Origin: an uncultured Azohydromonas sp.
Lineage (GTDB): Bacteria > Pseudomonadota > Gammaproteobacteria > Burkholderiales > Burkholderiaceae_C
NCBI RefSeq assembly: GCF_937926365.1
Contig: NZ_CALAOH010000127.1
Location: 1-64,000, forward strand
DNA length: 64,000 nucleotides
Direction of reading: 5' to 3'
Shown: piece after piece, positions 28,842 to 38,494 of the stretch
Layout of the letters: every line of letters starts with the position of its first letter
How positions within the stretch are numbered: position 1 is the stretch's first letter
The notes under the pieces: generated by a model
What the model saw: only the letters and a program-made list of their open reading frames with translations
Told to the model about the DNA's origin: nothing
Database searches by the model: none
Program-made: the position numbers and the translations under genes

Positions 28842-28880
28842 GTCAGGCGGCGGGAAGCCACGCCGGCGGCGTGGCAAGGC

Positions 28881-29510
28881 TCAGGCCGAGGCCAGCGCCT
28901 GCGGCTGCTGCCGCGCCAACCGCGCCCAGCGGCGCCAGCCCACGGCTGACAGCACGGCGAACAGGGCATAGAGCAGCACCGTCAGCCACAGGCCCTTGTA
29001 GGCGAAGAGGGCGACGCTGGCGATGTTGACCACCACCCAGGTCGGCCAGTTCTGCACGTACTTGCGCCCCAGCAGCCACTGGCCGGCGAGGCTGGCCACG
29101 GTGGTGAAGGCATCGGCGTAGGGCACGTCGGAGTCGGTGACGCTGTCCAGCAGCCAGCCCGCCAGCGGCCAGGCGGCCAGCGTCACCAGGCCCAGCCGCA
29201 GCAGGCCGCGGCGGTCGAGGTCGCGCACCTGCAGCGCGCGGCCGTCGTCCTGCGTGCCGCGCAGCCACTGCCACCAGCCCCACAGCGCCGCGGCGATGAA
29301 GACGAGCTGCAGCAGTGCCTCGCCGTAGAGACGGCTGCCGGCGAAGAGCAGGGCGTAGAGGGCGCTGCTGGCGATGGCCAGCGGCCAGGCCAGCGGGTTC
29401 ACGCGCAGATTGCAGTGCACCATCCACAGCGCCAGCACGAAGGCCAGCAGCTCGGCGCGGCTGACCGCCACGCCCCAGGCCGTGAACACGGCGGCTTGCA
29501 GCCACTGCAT
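28881..29510 (-). CDS. pnuC: Nicotinamide riboside transporter PnuC
   Basis: A 209-residue inner-membrane protein with about seven hydrophobic helices. PnuC blocks are visible: LWMVHCNLRVNPLAWPLAIA near the second helix, LYGEALLQLVFIAAALWGWW, and GQWLLGRKYVQNWPTWVVVN, the family signature with the W-x2-W and N residues that line the substrate site. PnuC carries nicotinamide riboside by facilitated diffusion and depends on trapping by a kinase, which is encoded by the next gene. It starts 6 bp after ftsB, so it may be co-transcribed with ftsB. No THI-box-type riboswitch was recognised upstream, in line with the NR rather than thiamine assignment. Confidence 0.93.
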   Translation of the reverse strand: MQWLQAAVFTAWGVAVSRAELLAFVLALWMVHCNLRVNPLAWPLAIASSALYALLFAGSRLYGEALLQLVFIAAALWGWWQWLRGTQDDGRALQVRDLDRRGLLRLGLVTLAAWPLAGWLLDSVTDSDVPYADAFTTVASLAGQWLLGRKYVQNWPTWVVVNIASVALFAYKGLWLTVLLYALFAVLSAVGWRRWARLARQQPQALASA

Positions 29511-29516
29511 GGCGCT

Positions 29517-29795
29517 TCAGTGCCGCGACGGCGGGATCTGCACCAGGATCTCGTCGGGCTTGACCATGCCCAGCTCGGCGCGGGCACGTTCCTCGACCAT
29601 CTCCAGGCCGTCACGCAGATCGGCCACCTCGTTGGCCATGCGCTGGTTGACTTCGCGCGCCTGCGCGTTTTCCTGCAGCTGGACCTGCAGCTGCGCGCGC
29701 AGCGCCTGCACGTTGCGCACGCCGCCCTTGCTCCACCACAGCTCGTAATGCACCAGCGCCAGCAGCGCCAGCAGCACCAGGGTCACCAGTCGCAT
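29517..29795 (-). CDS. ftsB: Cell division protein FtsB
   Basis: A 92-residue bitopic membrane protein of the FtsB/DivIC family. One N-terminal membrane helix (LVTLVLLALLALVHYELWW) is followed by a periplasmic coiled coil (VQALRAQLQVQLQENAQAREV) and the conserved end ERARAELGMVKPDEILVQI. It forms the FtsQ-FtsL-FtsB complex at the septum. The location behind eno is the common proteobacterial arrangement. The 121-bp gap to eno contains no gene and no strong terminator. Confidence 0.95.
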   Translation of the reverse strand: MRLVTLVLLALLALVHYELWWSKGGVRNVQALRAQLQVQLQENAQAREVNQRMANEVADLRDGLEMVEERARAELGMVKPDEILVQIPPSRH

Positions 29796-29916
29796 GGCCT
29801 TTGTCGTACTTCAGAGGTCCAGGGCCGCCTCCAGCGCCTTTGTCCCAGGCCCGGCGGGCGGGCTTGGAACGAGGGGTAGGGCGGTACTGCTTGGAGGGGC
29901 CCGGAGCCTTTCCGGA

Positions 29917-31203
<1,287 letters not shown>

Positions 31204-31306
31204 GGGTCAATCTCTCCGGTAGGGTTGGATTCGAGTCTGCACACGCCCGGCGGGCATGCGGCCGTTGCGTTGACGGCGCTCTGGGAACAGGCCGAGGACG
31301 CCGCCT

Positions 31307-31597
31307 TCAGGCGACGCCTTCGACCAGGATCATGCGCATCACGCCCGCGCCTTCACGCAGGCTGCGCGCATGGGTGTAAGTCTCGCTGTGGTAGTAGGCC
31401 CGCGCCTTCTCGGCGTTCTCGAAGCGCAGCACCACGATGCGCTCGGGCGACCACGGCCCTTCGAGCACTTCGATGGCGCCGCCGCGCACCAGCACCTCCG
31501 CGCCATGCTCCTGCATGGCGCGGGTGCTCCACTCGCGGTAGTTGGCCATCTTCTGCGCGTCGGTGATCTGCACGTCGGCAATGATGTAGGCGCTCAT
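31307..31597 (-). CDS. DUF1330 family protein
   Basis: A 96-residue protein with the ferredoxin-like alpha/beta barrel fold of DUF1330. The pattern YIIADVQITDAQKMANYREW at the start and GPWSPERIVVLRFENAEKAR in the middle are diagnostic, ending with HARSLREGAGVMRMILVEG. Homologues are small dimeric proteins of unknown function, related to antibiotic-biosynthesis-monooxygenase-like folds. It sits between kdsA (13 bp upstream) and eno, an arrangement common in Comamonadaceae. A metabolic link to either neighbour is not established. Confidence 0.88.
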   Translation of the reverse strand: MSAYIIADVQITDAQKMANYREWSTRAMQEHGAEVLVRGGAIEVLEGPWSPERIVVLRFENAEKARAYYHSETYTHARSLREGAGVMRMILVEGVA

Positions 31598-31610
31598 CGG
31601 GGTCGGGTCC

Positions 31611-32468
31611 TCAGCAGCTGAAGTCGTTTTCGAGCAGGGGCTGCGTCTTGATGACGCGGTCCAGCGCCAGCAGCTGCTCCAGCAGCGCGCGCATGTGCTT
31701 GAGCGGCACGGCGTTGGGGCCGTCCGACAGCGCCTTGGCCGGGTCGGGGTGCGTCTCCATGAACAGCCCCGAGATGCCCACCGCCACCGCCGCGCGCGCC
31801 AGCACCGGCACGAACTCGCGCTGGCCGCCGCTGCTCGTGCCCTGGCCGCCGGGCAGCTGCACCGAGTGCGTGGCATCGAAGACGACCGGGGCGCCCGTCT
31901 CGCGCATGATCGCCAGGCTGCGCATGTCGGAGACAAGGTTGTTGTAGCCGAAACTCACGCCGCGCTCGCAGGCCATGAAGGCGTCATCGTCCAGGCCCTT
32001 CTCGCGCGCGGCGGCGCGGGCCTTGTCAATGACGTTCTTCATGTCGTGGGGCGCGAGGAACTGCCCCTTCTTGATGTTCACCGGCTTGCCCGACTGCGCC
32101 ACGGCGCGGATGAAGTCGGTCTGGCGGCACAGGAAGGCCGGCGTCTGCAGCACGTCCACTGCGGCGGCCACGCGCTCGACCTCGGCCTCGCTGTGCACGT
32201 CGGTGATCACGGGCACCTGCAGTTGCGAGCGCACCTTGGCCAGGATCTCCAGGCCCTTGTCCATGCCGGGGCCGCGGAAGCTCGTGCCGCTGGAGCGGTT
32301 GGCCTTGTCGTAGCTGCTCTTGAAGATGAAGGGGATGCCCAGCTCGCTGGTGATCTCCTTGAGCCGCCCGGCCACCTCGGCCTGCAGCGTCTCGCTCTCG
32401 ACCACGCAGGGTCCGGCGATGAGAAAGAACGGCTTGTCGAGGCCAACCTCGAATCCGCACAGCTTCAT
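31611..32468 (-). CDS. kdsA: 3-deoxy-8-phosphooctulonate (KDO-8-P) synthase
   Basis: A 285-residue TIM-barrel synthase that condenses phosphoenolpyruvate with arabinose 5-phosphate to KDO-8-P for lipopolysaccharide core synthesis. Motifs include FFLIAGPCVVES, FKSSYDKANRSSGTSFRGPG, VITDVHSEAEVE, LQTPAFLCRQTDF, NIKKGQFLAPHDM and FDATHSVQLPGGQGTSSGG. The residue pattern (N in KANRSS, with Cys in GPCVVE at the E. coli-like non-metal position) suggests checking metal dependence: metal-dependent KdsA enzymes have that same region cysteine further along. I do not assign a class. It lies 11 bp downstream of pyrG, its usual operon partner. Confidence 0.96.
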   Translation of the reverse strand: MKLCGFEVGLDKPFFLIAGPCVVESETLQAEVAGRLKEITSELGIPFIFKSSYDKANRSSGTSFRGPGMDKGLEILAKVRSQLQVPVITDVHSEAEVERVAAAVDVLQTPAFLCRQTDFIRAVAQSGKPVNIKKGQFLAPHDMKNVIDKARAAAREKGLDDDAFMACERGVSFGYNNLVSDMRSLAIMRETGAPVVFDATHSVQLPGGQGTSSGGQREFVPVLARAAVAVGISGLFMETHPDPAKALSDGPNAVPLKHMRALLEQLLALDRVIKTQPLLENDFSC

Positions 32469-32479
32469 GCGGGTCTCCT

Positions 32480-34138
32480 TCAGCGCTGGGGCTGCTTGCT
32501 CGCGTGGTGGTCCAGCGCGGCCTTGACGTAGCTGATGAACAGCGGGTGGCCGTCCCAGGGCGTGCTCTTGAACTCGGGGTGGAACTGCACGCCGACGAAC
32601 CACGGGTGCACTTCCTGCGGCAGCTCGACCATCTCGGTGAGCTTCTCGCGCTGCGTGATGGCCGAGATGACCAGCCCGGCCCGCTGCAGCTTGTCGAGGT
32701 AGTGCTCGTTGGCCTCGTAACGGTGGCGGTGCCGCTCCGTGACCACGTCGCCGTAGATGCGGTGCGCGATGGTGCCGGGCTTGACGTCCGAGCTCTGCGC
32801 CCCGAGGCGCATGGTGCCGCCCAGGTCCGAGCCGGCATGGCGCTTCTGGATCGTGCCGTCGGCATCCTGCCACTCGTCGATGAGCGCGATCACCGGGTGC
32901 GGCGTGTTGGGGTCGAACTCGGTGCTGTTGGCACCGGCCAGGCCCGCCAGGTGGCGCGCGACCTCGATGGTGGCCACCTGCATGCCCAGACAGATGCCCA
33001 GGTACGGAATCTTGTGCTCGCGGGCGTACTGGGCCGCCAGGATCTTGCCCTCCACGCCGCGCTTGCCGAAGCCGCCGGGCACCAGGATGGCATCGAACTG
33101 CGCCAGGCTGTCGATGTTCTCCGGCGACAGCTGCTCGGAATCCACGTACTCGATGTTCACGCGCGCGTGGTTGTGGATGCCCGCGTGGCGCAGTGCCTCG
33201 TTGAGCGACTTGTACGAGTCCGACAGGTCGGTGTACTTGCCGCACATGGCGATGGTGACCTGGTGCCTCGGGTTCGCCACCTCGTACACCAGCTTGTCCC
33301 ACTGGCGCAGGTCGGCCGGGCGCGTGAGCAACTGCAGCTTCATGCAGATGAGCTCATCGAGCCCCTGCTCGTGCAGCATGCGCGGCACCTTGTAGATGGT
33401 GTCCACGTCCCACATCGAGATCACGCCGGCTTCCTGCACGTTCGTGAACAGCGAGATCTTGTCGCGCTCGTCGTCGGGGATGCGGCGGTCGGCGCGGCAC
33501 AGCAGCGCGTCGGGCTGGATGCCGATCTCGCGCAGCTTCTGCACCGTGTGCTGCGTGGGCTTGGTCTTGAGCTCGCCCGCGGCACCGATCCACGGCACGT
33601 AGGTGAGATGGACGAAGGCGGTGTTGGCCGGACCCATGCGCAGGCTCATCTGGCGCGTGGCTTCCAGGAAGGGCAGCGACTCGATGTCGCCCACCGTGCC
33701 GCCGATCTCCACGATCGCCACGTCCACCGCGTCAGCGGTGCCGAAGCCCGCGCCGCGCTTGATGAAATCCTGGATCTCGTTGGTGATGTGCGGAATCACC
33801 TGCACCGTCTTGCCCAGATAGTCGCCGCGGCGCTCCTTTTCGAGCACGGACTTGTAGATCTGGCCGGTGGTGAAGTTGTTGCTGCGCTTCATCCGCGTGG
33901 TGATGAAGCGCTCGTAGTGGCCCAGGTCCAGGTCGGTCTCGGCACCATCTTCGGTGACGAATACTTCGCCGTGCTGGAAGGGCGACATCGTGCCGGGATC
34001 GACGTTGATGTAGGGGTCCAGCTTGATGAGGGTGACCTTGAGGCCGCGCGATTCGAGGATCGCGGCCAGGGACGCCGACGCGATGCCCTTGCCCAGCGAG
34101 GACACCACACCGCCGGTGACGAAGACGAACTTGGTCAT
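32480..34138 (-). CDS. pyrG: CTP synthase
   Basis: A 552-residue amidotransferase making CTP from UTP, ATP and glutamine. The synthetase domain begins MTKFVFVTGGVVSSLGKGIA with its P-loop, then KLDPYINVDPGTMSPFQHGE and DLGHYERF. The C-terminal class-I glutaminase carries the nucleophile cysteine in YLGICLGMQVATIE and the catalytic His/Glu in VQFHPEFKSTP. ATG 34138 is the universal PyrG start. It is the first gene of the cluster running to ftsB, and a perfect TATAAT -10 element lies 66-71 bp upstream of the start codon. Confidence 0.98.
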   Translation of the reverse strand: MTKFVFVTGGVVSSLGKGIASASLAAILESRGLKVTLIKLDPYINVDPGTMSPFQHGEVFVTEDGAETDLDLGHYERFITTRMKRSNNFTTGQIYKSVLEKERRGDYLGKTVQVIPHITNEIQDFIKRGAGFGTADAVDVAIVEIGGTVGDIESLPFLEATRQMSLRMGPANTAFVHLTYVPWIGAAGELKTKPTQHTVQKLREIGIQPDALLCRADRRIPDDERDKISLFTNVQEAGVISMWDVDTIYKVPRMLHEQGLDELICMKLQLLTRPADLRQWDKLVYEVANPRHQVTIAMCGKYTDLSDSYKSLNEALRHAGIHNHARVNIEYVDSEQLSPENIDSLAQFDAILVPGGFGKRGVEGKILAAQYAREHKIPYLGICLGMQVATIEVARHLAGLAGANSTEFDPNTPHPVIALIDEWQDADGTIQKRHAGSDLGGTMRLGAQSSDVKPGTIAHRIYGDVVTERHRHRYEANEHYLDKLQRAGLVISAITQREKLTEMVELPQEVHPWFVGVQFHPEFKSTPWDGHPLFISYVKAALDHHASKQPQR

Positions 34139-34203
34139 GGAGCGCGCATCCGCTTTGCAGGGCCCGGGGGTCGGGCGCACGGATGCCTTGGTGGTAAAGC
34201 GCG

Positions 34204-34209
34204 ATTATA
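34204..34209 (-). promoter_or_regulatory. Candidate -10 element of the pyrG operon
   Basis: A perfect TATAAT on the minus strand, followed by CGCGC and about 60 nt of leader before pyrG. It is an unusual match in a GC-rich region. No good -35 box is present at 17 bp, so it may depend on an activator or be weak. Confidence 0.45.
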
Positions 34210-34238
34210 CGGGCCGCCTCTGGCGCCCCCCTGGCGCC

Positions 34239-35048
34239 CTAGGGCATGTCGGCCAGCAGCTCCAGCACCAGCGCCGCGGCGGCTTCGGGGCTTTCCATGG
34301 GGTAGAGGTGCGTGCCTTCGATCCAGCGAAAGCGCGCGCCGGCCAGGCGCTGCGCCAGCGCGGTACCACCTTGGCGCATCTCCTCGGAGCGCGTGCCGGC
34401 GACGAAACCCACCGGGCAGGCCACGGGATGGCGGCGCAGCGTGCGTGCCAGGTCGTGCGGCAGGGTGTCGTAGATGCGCGTCTCGACCTCGGGCTCGAAG
34501 GCCAGTCGCACCCGGCCCTCGCGCTCCTCGAAGCCGGCGCGCAGGTAGTCGTCGAGCACGCGCGGGTCCCAGCCGGCGAACACCGGCTTGCCGCTGAAAT
34601 GCTGCCGCACCGCCTCGTGCGAGGGCCATTCGCGCCGGCGCCGGCGCGAGACGCGCCCGGGCGAGACGCGCTGCATCAGCCCCGTGACCTTGGCCAGGTG
34701 CACGACCTGCGCGCGCCAGCCGGCGAAGATGGGCGAATCCAGCGCCACCACGCCGCGCGCGAGCTGCGGACGGCGCGAGGCGGTCTTGAGGCACAGCAGT
34801 CCGCCCAGCGAGTGCCCCACCAGGAACACCGGCGCCGTGGCGTGGCGCTCGACGAAAAACGCCAGCTCGTCGCGCAGCCGCCCCCAGCCATCCCCCACCG
34901 GGAAGCGCGGGTCGTGGCCAAAGCGCCGCGGCGCCAGCACCTCGTAGCCCGCGGCGCGCCAGACCTCGAACAGCCGCGCGTAGGTGCCGGCCGGAAAACC
35001 GTTGCCGTGGGCGAAGACGATGCAGCGCGGCGCCGCCGCCGCGCTCAT
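34239..35048 (-). CDS. Alpha/beta-fold hydrolase
   Basis: A 269-residue alpha/beta hydrolase. Features are an oxyanion region VFAHGNGFPAG near the N-terminus, the nucleophile elbow VGHSLGGLL with Ser in GHSLG, an aspartate in ACPVGFVAGTRSEE or nearby, and a late histidine in WIEGTHLYPME. A basic cap insertion (GRVSRRRRREWPSHEAV) follows the elbow. The substrate is unknown; esterase or lipase-like activity is the default for the fold. ATG 35048 overlaps the stop codon of the Anbu gene by 4 bp, so it is the last gene of the suhB-mutS-anbu unit. Confidence 0.87.
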   Translation of the reverse strand: MSAAAAPRCIVFAHGNGFPAGTYARLFEVWRAAGYEVLAPRRFGHDPRFPVGDGWGRLRDELAFFVERHATAPVFLVGHSLGGLLCLKTASRRPQLARGVVALDSPIFAGWRAQVVHLAKVTGLMQRVSPGRVSRRRRREWPSHEAVRQHFSGKPVFAGWDPRVLDDYLRAGFEEREGRVRLAFEPEVETRIYDTLPHDLARTLRRHPVACPVGFVAGTRSEEMRQGGTALAQRLAGARFRWIEGTHLYPMESPEAAAALVLELLADMP

Positions 35049-35878
35049 CCCGCGGCCAGGCGCGTCTCGGGACCGATGATCTTGGTCAGCGGCTCGTAGC
35101 GCTCGGAGCTCGCCAGCAGCGGGTGGGCGCTGTCGCCGCCGTCCCAGCGCGGGTTGTCCATGCTGTCGAACACCTCGCGCAGCCGCTGGCCCCAGGTGCC
35201 GCGCACCATCTGGAAGTACGGGTTGAACTCGTCGATGCAGATCATGCGGTCGGCGCGCAGCTCGCCCGCGCGGTAGACCAGCAGGTCCAGCGGCAGCCCC
35301 ACCGAGAGGTTGGACTTGAGCGTGGAGTCCATGGACACCAGCGCGCACTTGGCGGCCTGGTCCAGCGAGGTGCGCGGGTTGATGAGGCGGTCCAGCACCG
35401 GCTTGCCGTACTTGCTCTCGCCGATCTGGAAGTAGGGCGTCTCGCGCGTGGCCTCGATGAAGTTGCCCTCGGAATAGACCAGGAACATGCGCATCGGCTC
35501 GCGCCCGATCTGGCCGCCGAAGATCAGCGAGGTGTTGAACTCGATGCCGTGCCGCTTGAGCGCATGCCCGTCCTGCTCGTAGACGCGGCGCACCGCGGCG
35601 CTGAGCACCCGCACCGCGTCGAACATGCTGCGCGCGTTCCAGATCGTGATCGGTGGCTCGCCATGGCCGCCGTCGATGCGCTCCACCTGCAGCAGCTCCC
35701 GTACCGACTGCGAGATGCTGAGGTTGCCCGCCGACAGCAGCGTCATGAAGCGGTCGCCCGGGCGCTCGTACACCATCATCTTGCGGAAGGTGCTGATCTG
35801 GTCCATGCCCGCGTTGGTGCGCGAGTCGGACAGGAAGACGAGACCGGCGTCGAGCCGGATGCCAAGACAGTAGGTCAT
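35045..35878 (-). CDS. Anbu-type proteasome-like peptidase
   Basis: A 277-residue Ntn-hydrolase of the Anbu (ancestral beta subunit) family, related to HslV and 20S proteasome beta subunits. The start MTYCLGIRLDAGLVFLSDSR, with Thr2 as presumed nucleophile after methionine removal and the SDSRTNAG motif, is diagnostic. GDRFMTLLSAGNLSISQSV and the Lys/Arg region that activates the nucleophile (FRKMMVYE) are present, and KSNLSVGLPLDLLVYRAGEL is the conserved late strand. Anbu is often found beside alpha-E/ATP-grasp/transglutaminase genes, which are absent here; instead it overlaps mutS by 4 bp and the hydrolase by 4 bp. Substrates are unknown. Confidence 0.9.
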   Translation of the reverse strand: MTYCLGIRLDAGLVFLSDSRTNAGMDQISTFRKMMVYERPGDRFMTLLSAGNLSISQSVRELLQVERIDGGHGEPPITIWNARSMFDAVRVLSAAVRRVYEQDGHALKRHGIEFNTSLIFGGQIGREPMRMFLVYSEGNFIEATRETPYFQIGESKYGKPVLDRLINPRTSLDQAAKCALVSMDSTLKSNLSVGLPLDLLVYRAGELRADRMICIDEFNPYFQMVRGTWGQRLREVFDSMDNPRWDGGDSAHPLLASSERYEPLTKIIGPETRLAAG

Positions 35879-38478
35879 GTGGCCTCCGCAAGGAGAGTTT
35901 TGAGGCGGTACAGCGCGTCCAGCGCTTCGCGCGGGGTGAGCGTGTCGGGGTCGATGGCCGCCAGCGCCTCCTCCAGCGCCGAGGGCTCGCGCACCGGGTC
36001 GGGCTCGGGGTCGGGCAGCGCGGGCGGCACGGCGAACAGGTCCACCTGCGTCTGGCCGCTGCGCTGCTGGGCTTCCAGCGCCTCCAGCGTCGCGCGCGCC
36101 TGGCGGATCAGCGAGGCCGGCATGCCCGCCAGCCGCGCCACCTGCACGCCGTAGCTGCGGCTGGCCGGGCCGCTCTGGATCTCGTGCAGGAAGACGATGT
36201 CGTGCCCGCTGCCCTCCACGGCGCTGACGTGCACGTTGATCGCCTGCGGGTGCTTCTCCGGGAAGGCCGTGAGCTCGAAGTAGTGCGTGGCGAACAGCGT
36301 GAAGGCGCGGTTGCGGTCGTGCAGGTGGCTGGCGATGGCGCCGGCCAGCGCCAGGCCGTCGAAGGTGGAGGTGCCGCGCCCGATCTCGTCCATCAGCACC
36401 AGGCTGTGCTCGGTGGCGCTGTGCACGATGGCCGCGGCCTCCGTCATCTCCAGCATGAAGGTGGACTGCGCGTTGGCCAGATCGTCTGCGGCGCCGATGC
36501 GGGTGTGGATGGCGTCCATCGGCCCCAGCCGGCAGCTCTTGGCCGGCACGTAGGAGCCCATGGCCGCCAGCAGCGCGATCAGCGCCACCTGGCGCATGTA
36601 GGTGCTCTTGCCGCCCATGTTCGGGCCGGTGATCACGAGCATGCGCGTGCGCGCATCGAGCCGGCAGTTGTTGGCGATGAAGGTGCCGCCGCCGCTCTCG
36701 GCCAGCCGCGCCTCCACCACCGGGTGGCGCCCGGCCTCGATGTCGATGCACGGTTGCGGCACGAACTGCGGCCGGCACCAGTTGAGCGTCGCGGCGCGCT
36801 CGGCCAGCGTGGAGAGCACGTCCAGCGCCGCCAGCGCGCGCGCCAGCTCCAGCAGCACCGGCAGGTGGGGCTGCAACTGGTCCAGCAGCTGCTCGTACAG
36901 CCACTTCTCCCGCGCCAGGGCCCGCTCCTGCGCCGACAAGGCCTTGTCTTCGAAAGCCTTCAGCTCCGGCGTGATGAAGCGCTCGGCGTTCTTGAGCGTC
37001 TGGCGGCGGCGGTAGTCGTCGGGCACGCGGCCGAGCTGGCCGGTGGTGACCTCGATGTAGAAGCCGTGCACCTTGTTGTACTGGACGCGCAGGTTGGAGA
37101 TGCCGGTGCGCTCGCGCTCCCGGGTTTCCAGCGCCAGCAGGAAGGCGTCGCAGTGCTCGTTGATGCCGCGCAGCTCGTCCAGGTCAGGGTCCAGCCCCGG
37201 GGCGATCACGCCGCCGTCGCGCAGCAGCGCCGCGGGCTCGGCCAGCAGCGAGCGCTGCAGCAGCGCGGCGATCTCCGGCGAGGGCTGCAGCGAGGCCTTG
37301 AGCATCAGCAGCAGCGGCGCGCCTTCGGGCACCGTGGCTTCCAGCGTGGGCAGCGCCAGCAGCGTCTCGCGCAGACCCGCGAGCTCGCGCGGGCGCACCT
37401 GGCGCAGCGCGATGCGCGAGGCGATGCGCTCCACGTCGCTGATGTGGCGCAGCCGCTCGCGCAGCGGCTCGTAGCCCTGCGTGTGCAGCTGCGCGATGGC
37501 CTCGTGCCGCGCCTTGGCCGCGTCGCGGGCGCGCGCCGGCTGTGTCAGCCACTGGCGCAGCAGCCGGCTGCCCATGCCGCTGCGGCAGCCGTCGAGCAGC
37601 GACAGCAGGGTGGGGCCGTCCTCGCCGCGCAGCGTCTGCACCAGTTCCAGGTTGCGCTGCGTCGCGGGCGGCAGGTCCAGCAGCTCGTCGGCGCGCTCCA
37701 CGCGCAGCGTGGCCACGTGCGACAGCGCCTGCCCCTGCGTGTGCTCGGCGTAGGCCAGCAGCGCCGAGGCCGCGGCATGGGCCACGGTCAGCGCCTGGGC
37801 GTGGAAGGCCTGCAGGCTCTGCACCTGCAGCTGCGTGCACAGCTTGCGCAATCCGCCGGCGGCGTCGAACTGCCAGGCCGGGCGCCGGGTGAGCGCCGCG
37901 CCGCTGGCGGCCAGCGCCGGCGCGGGATCGCCCGCATCGGCGTACAGCAGCTCCGCCGGCGCCAGCCTTGCGAGCCAGCCCGGCAGCTCGCGCTCGCTGC
38001 ACTCGGTCAGGCCCAGCTGCGCGCTGGACAGGCCCAGCCACGCCAGGCCCCAGAGATTGCCCTTGCGGTGCGCGGCCAGCAGCAGCGTGTCCTGGCGCTC
38101 GTTGAGCAGTTCGGTGTCGGTGACGGTGCCGGGCGTGACCACCCGCACCACCTTGCGCTCCACCGGGCCCTTGGCGTTGACGTCGCCCACCTGCTCGGCG
38201 ATGGCCACGGCCTCGCCCAGCCGGATGAGCTTGCCGAGGTAGGTCTCCAGCGCGTGCACGGGCACGCCGGCCATCAGCACGGGCTCGCCGTTGCTCTGGC
38301 CGCGGCTGGTGAGCGTGACGTCCAGCAGCCGGTTGGCGCGGCGGGCGTCCTCGTAGAACAGCTCGTAGAAGTCCCCCATGCGGAAGAGCACGAGGGCGTC
38401 CGGGAACTCCGCCTTGATGCGGAGGTATTGCTGCATCACCGGCGTGTGGCCGGCCAGCGCCTTCTCGTCCAGGGCCAT
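35875..38478 (-). CDS. mutS: DNA mismatch repair protein MutS
   Basis: An 867-residue MutS that recognises mismatches and recruits MutL. The mismatch-binding domain contains LVLFRMGDFYELFYEDA (the Phe-x-Glu motif as FYELF). The connector, core and clamp regions follow. The ATPase domain has Walker A ITGPNMGGKSTYMRQV, Walker B LVLMDEIGRGTSTFDG and the FATHYFELTAF signature. The C-terminal helices (ALEEALAAIDPDTLTPREA) include the tetramerisation/dimer region. Gene order suhB-mutS-anbu-hydrolase with spacings of 16, -4 and -4 bp indicates an operon; mutL is 20 kb away. Confidence 0.98.
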   Translation of the reverse strand: MALDEKALAGHTPVMQQYLRIKAEFPDALVLFRMGDFYELFYEDARRANRLLDVTLTSRGQSNGEPVLMAGVPVHALETYLGKLIRLGEAVAIAEQVGDVNAKGPVERKVVRVVTPGTVTDTELLNERQDTLLLAAHRKGNLWGLAWLGLSSAQLGLTECSERELPGWLARLAPAELLYADAGDPAPALAASGAALTRRPAWQFDAAGGLRKLCTQLQVQSLQAFHAQALTVAHAAASALLAYAEHTQGQALSHVATLRVERADELLDLPPATQRNLELVQTLRGEDGPTLLSLLDGCRSGMGSRLLRQWLTQPARARDAAKARHEAIAQLHTQGYEPLRERLRHISDVERIASRIALRQVRPRELAGLRETLLALPTLEATVPEGAPLLLMLKASLQPSPEIAALLQRSLLAEPAALLRDGGVIAPGLDPDLDELRGINEHCDAFLLALETRERERTGISNLRVQYNKVHGFYIEVTTGQLGRVPDDYRRRQTLKNAERFITPELKAFEDKALSAQERALAREKWLYEQLLDQLQPHLPVLLELARALAALDVLSTLAERAATLNWCRPQFVPQPCIDIEAGRHPVVEARLAESGGGTFIANNCRLDARTRMLVITGPNMGGKSTYMRQVALIALLAAMGSYVPAKSCRLGPMDAIHTRIGAADDLANAQSTFMLEMTEAAAIVHSATEHSLVLMDEIGRGTSTFDGLALAGAIASHLHDRNRAFTLFATHYFELTAFPEKHPQAINVHVSAVEGSGHDIVFLHEIQSGPASRSYGVQVARLAGMPASLIRQARATLEALEAQQRSGQTQVDLFAVPPALPDPEPDPVREPSALEEALAAIDPDTLTPREALDALYRLKTLLAEAT

Positions 38479-38494
38479 GGGCGACGAAACCTTC

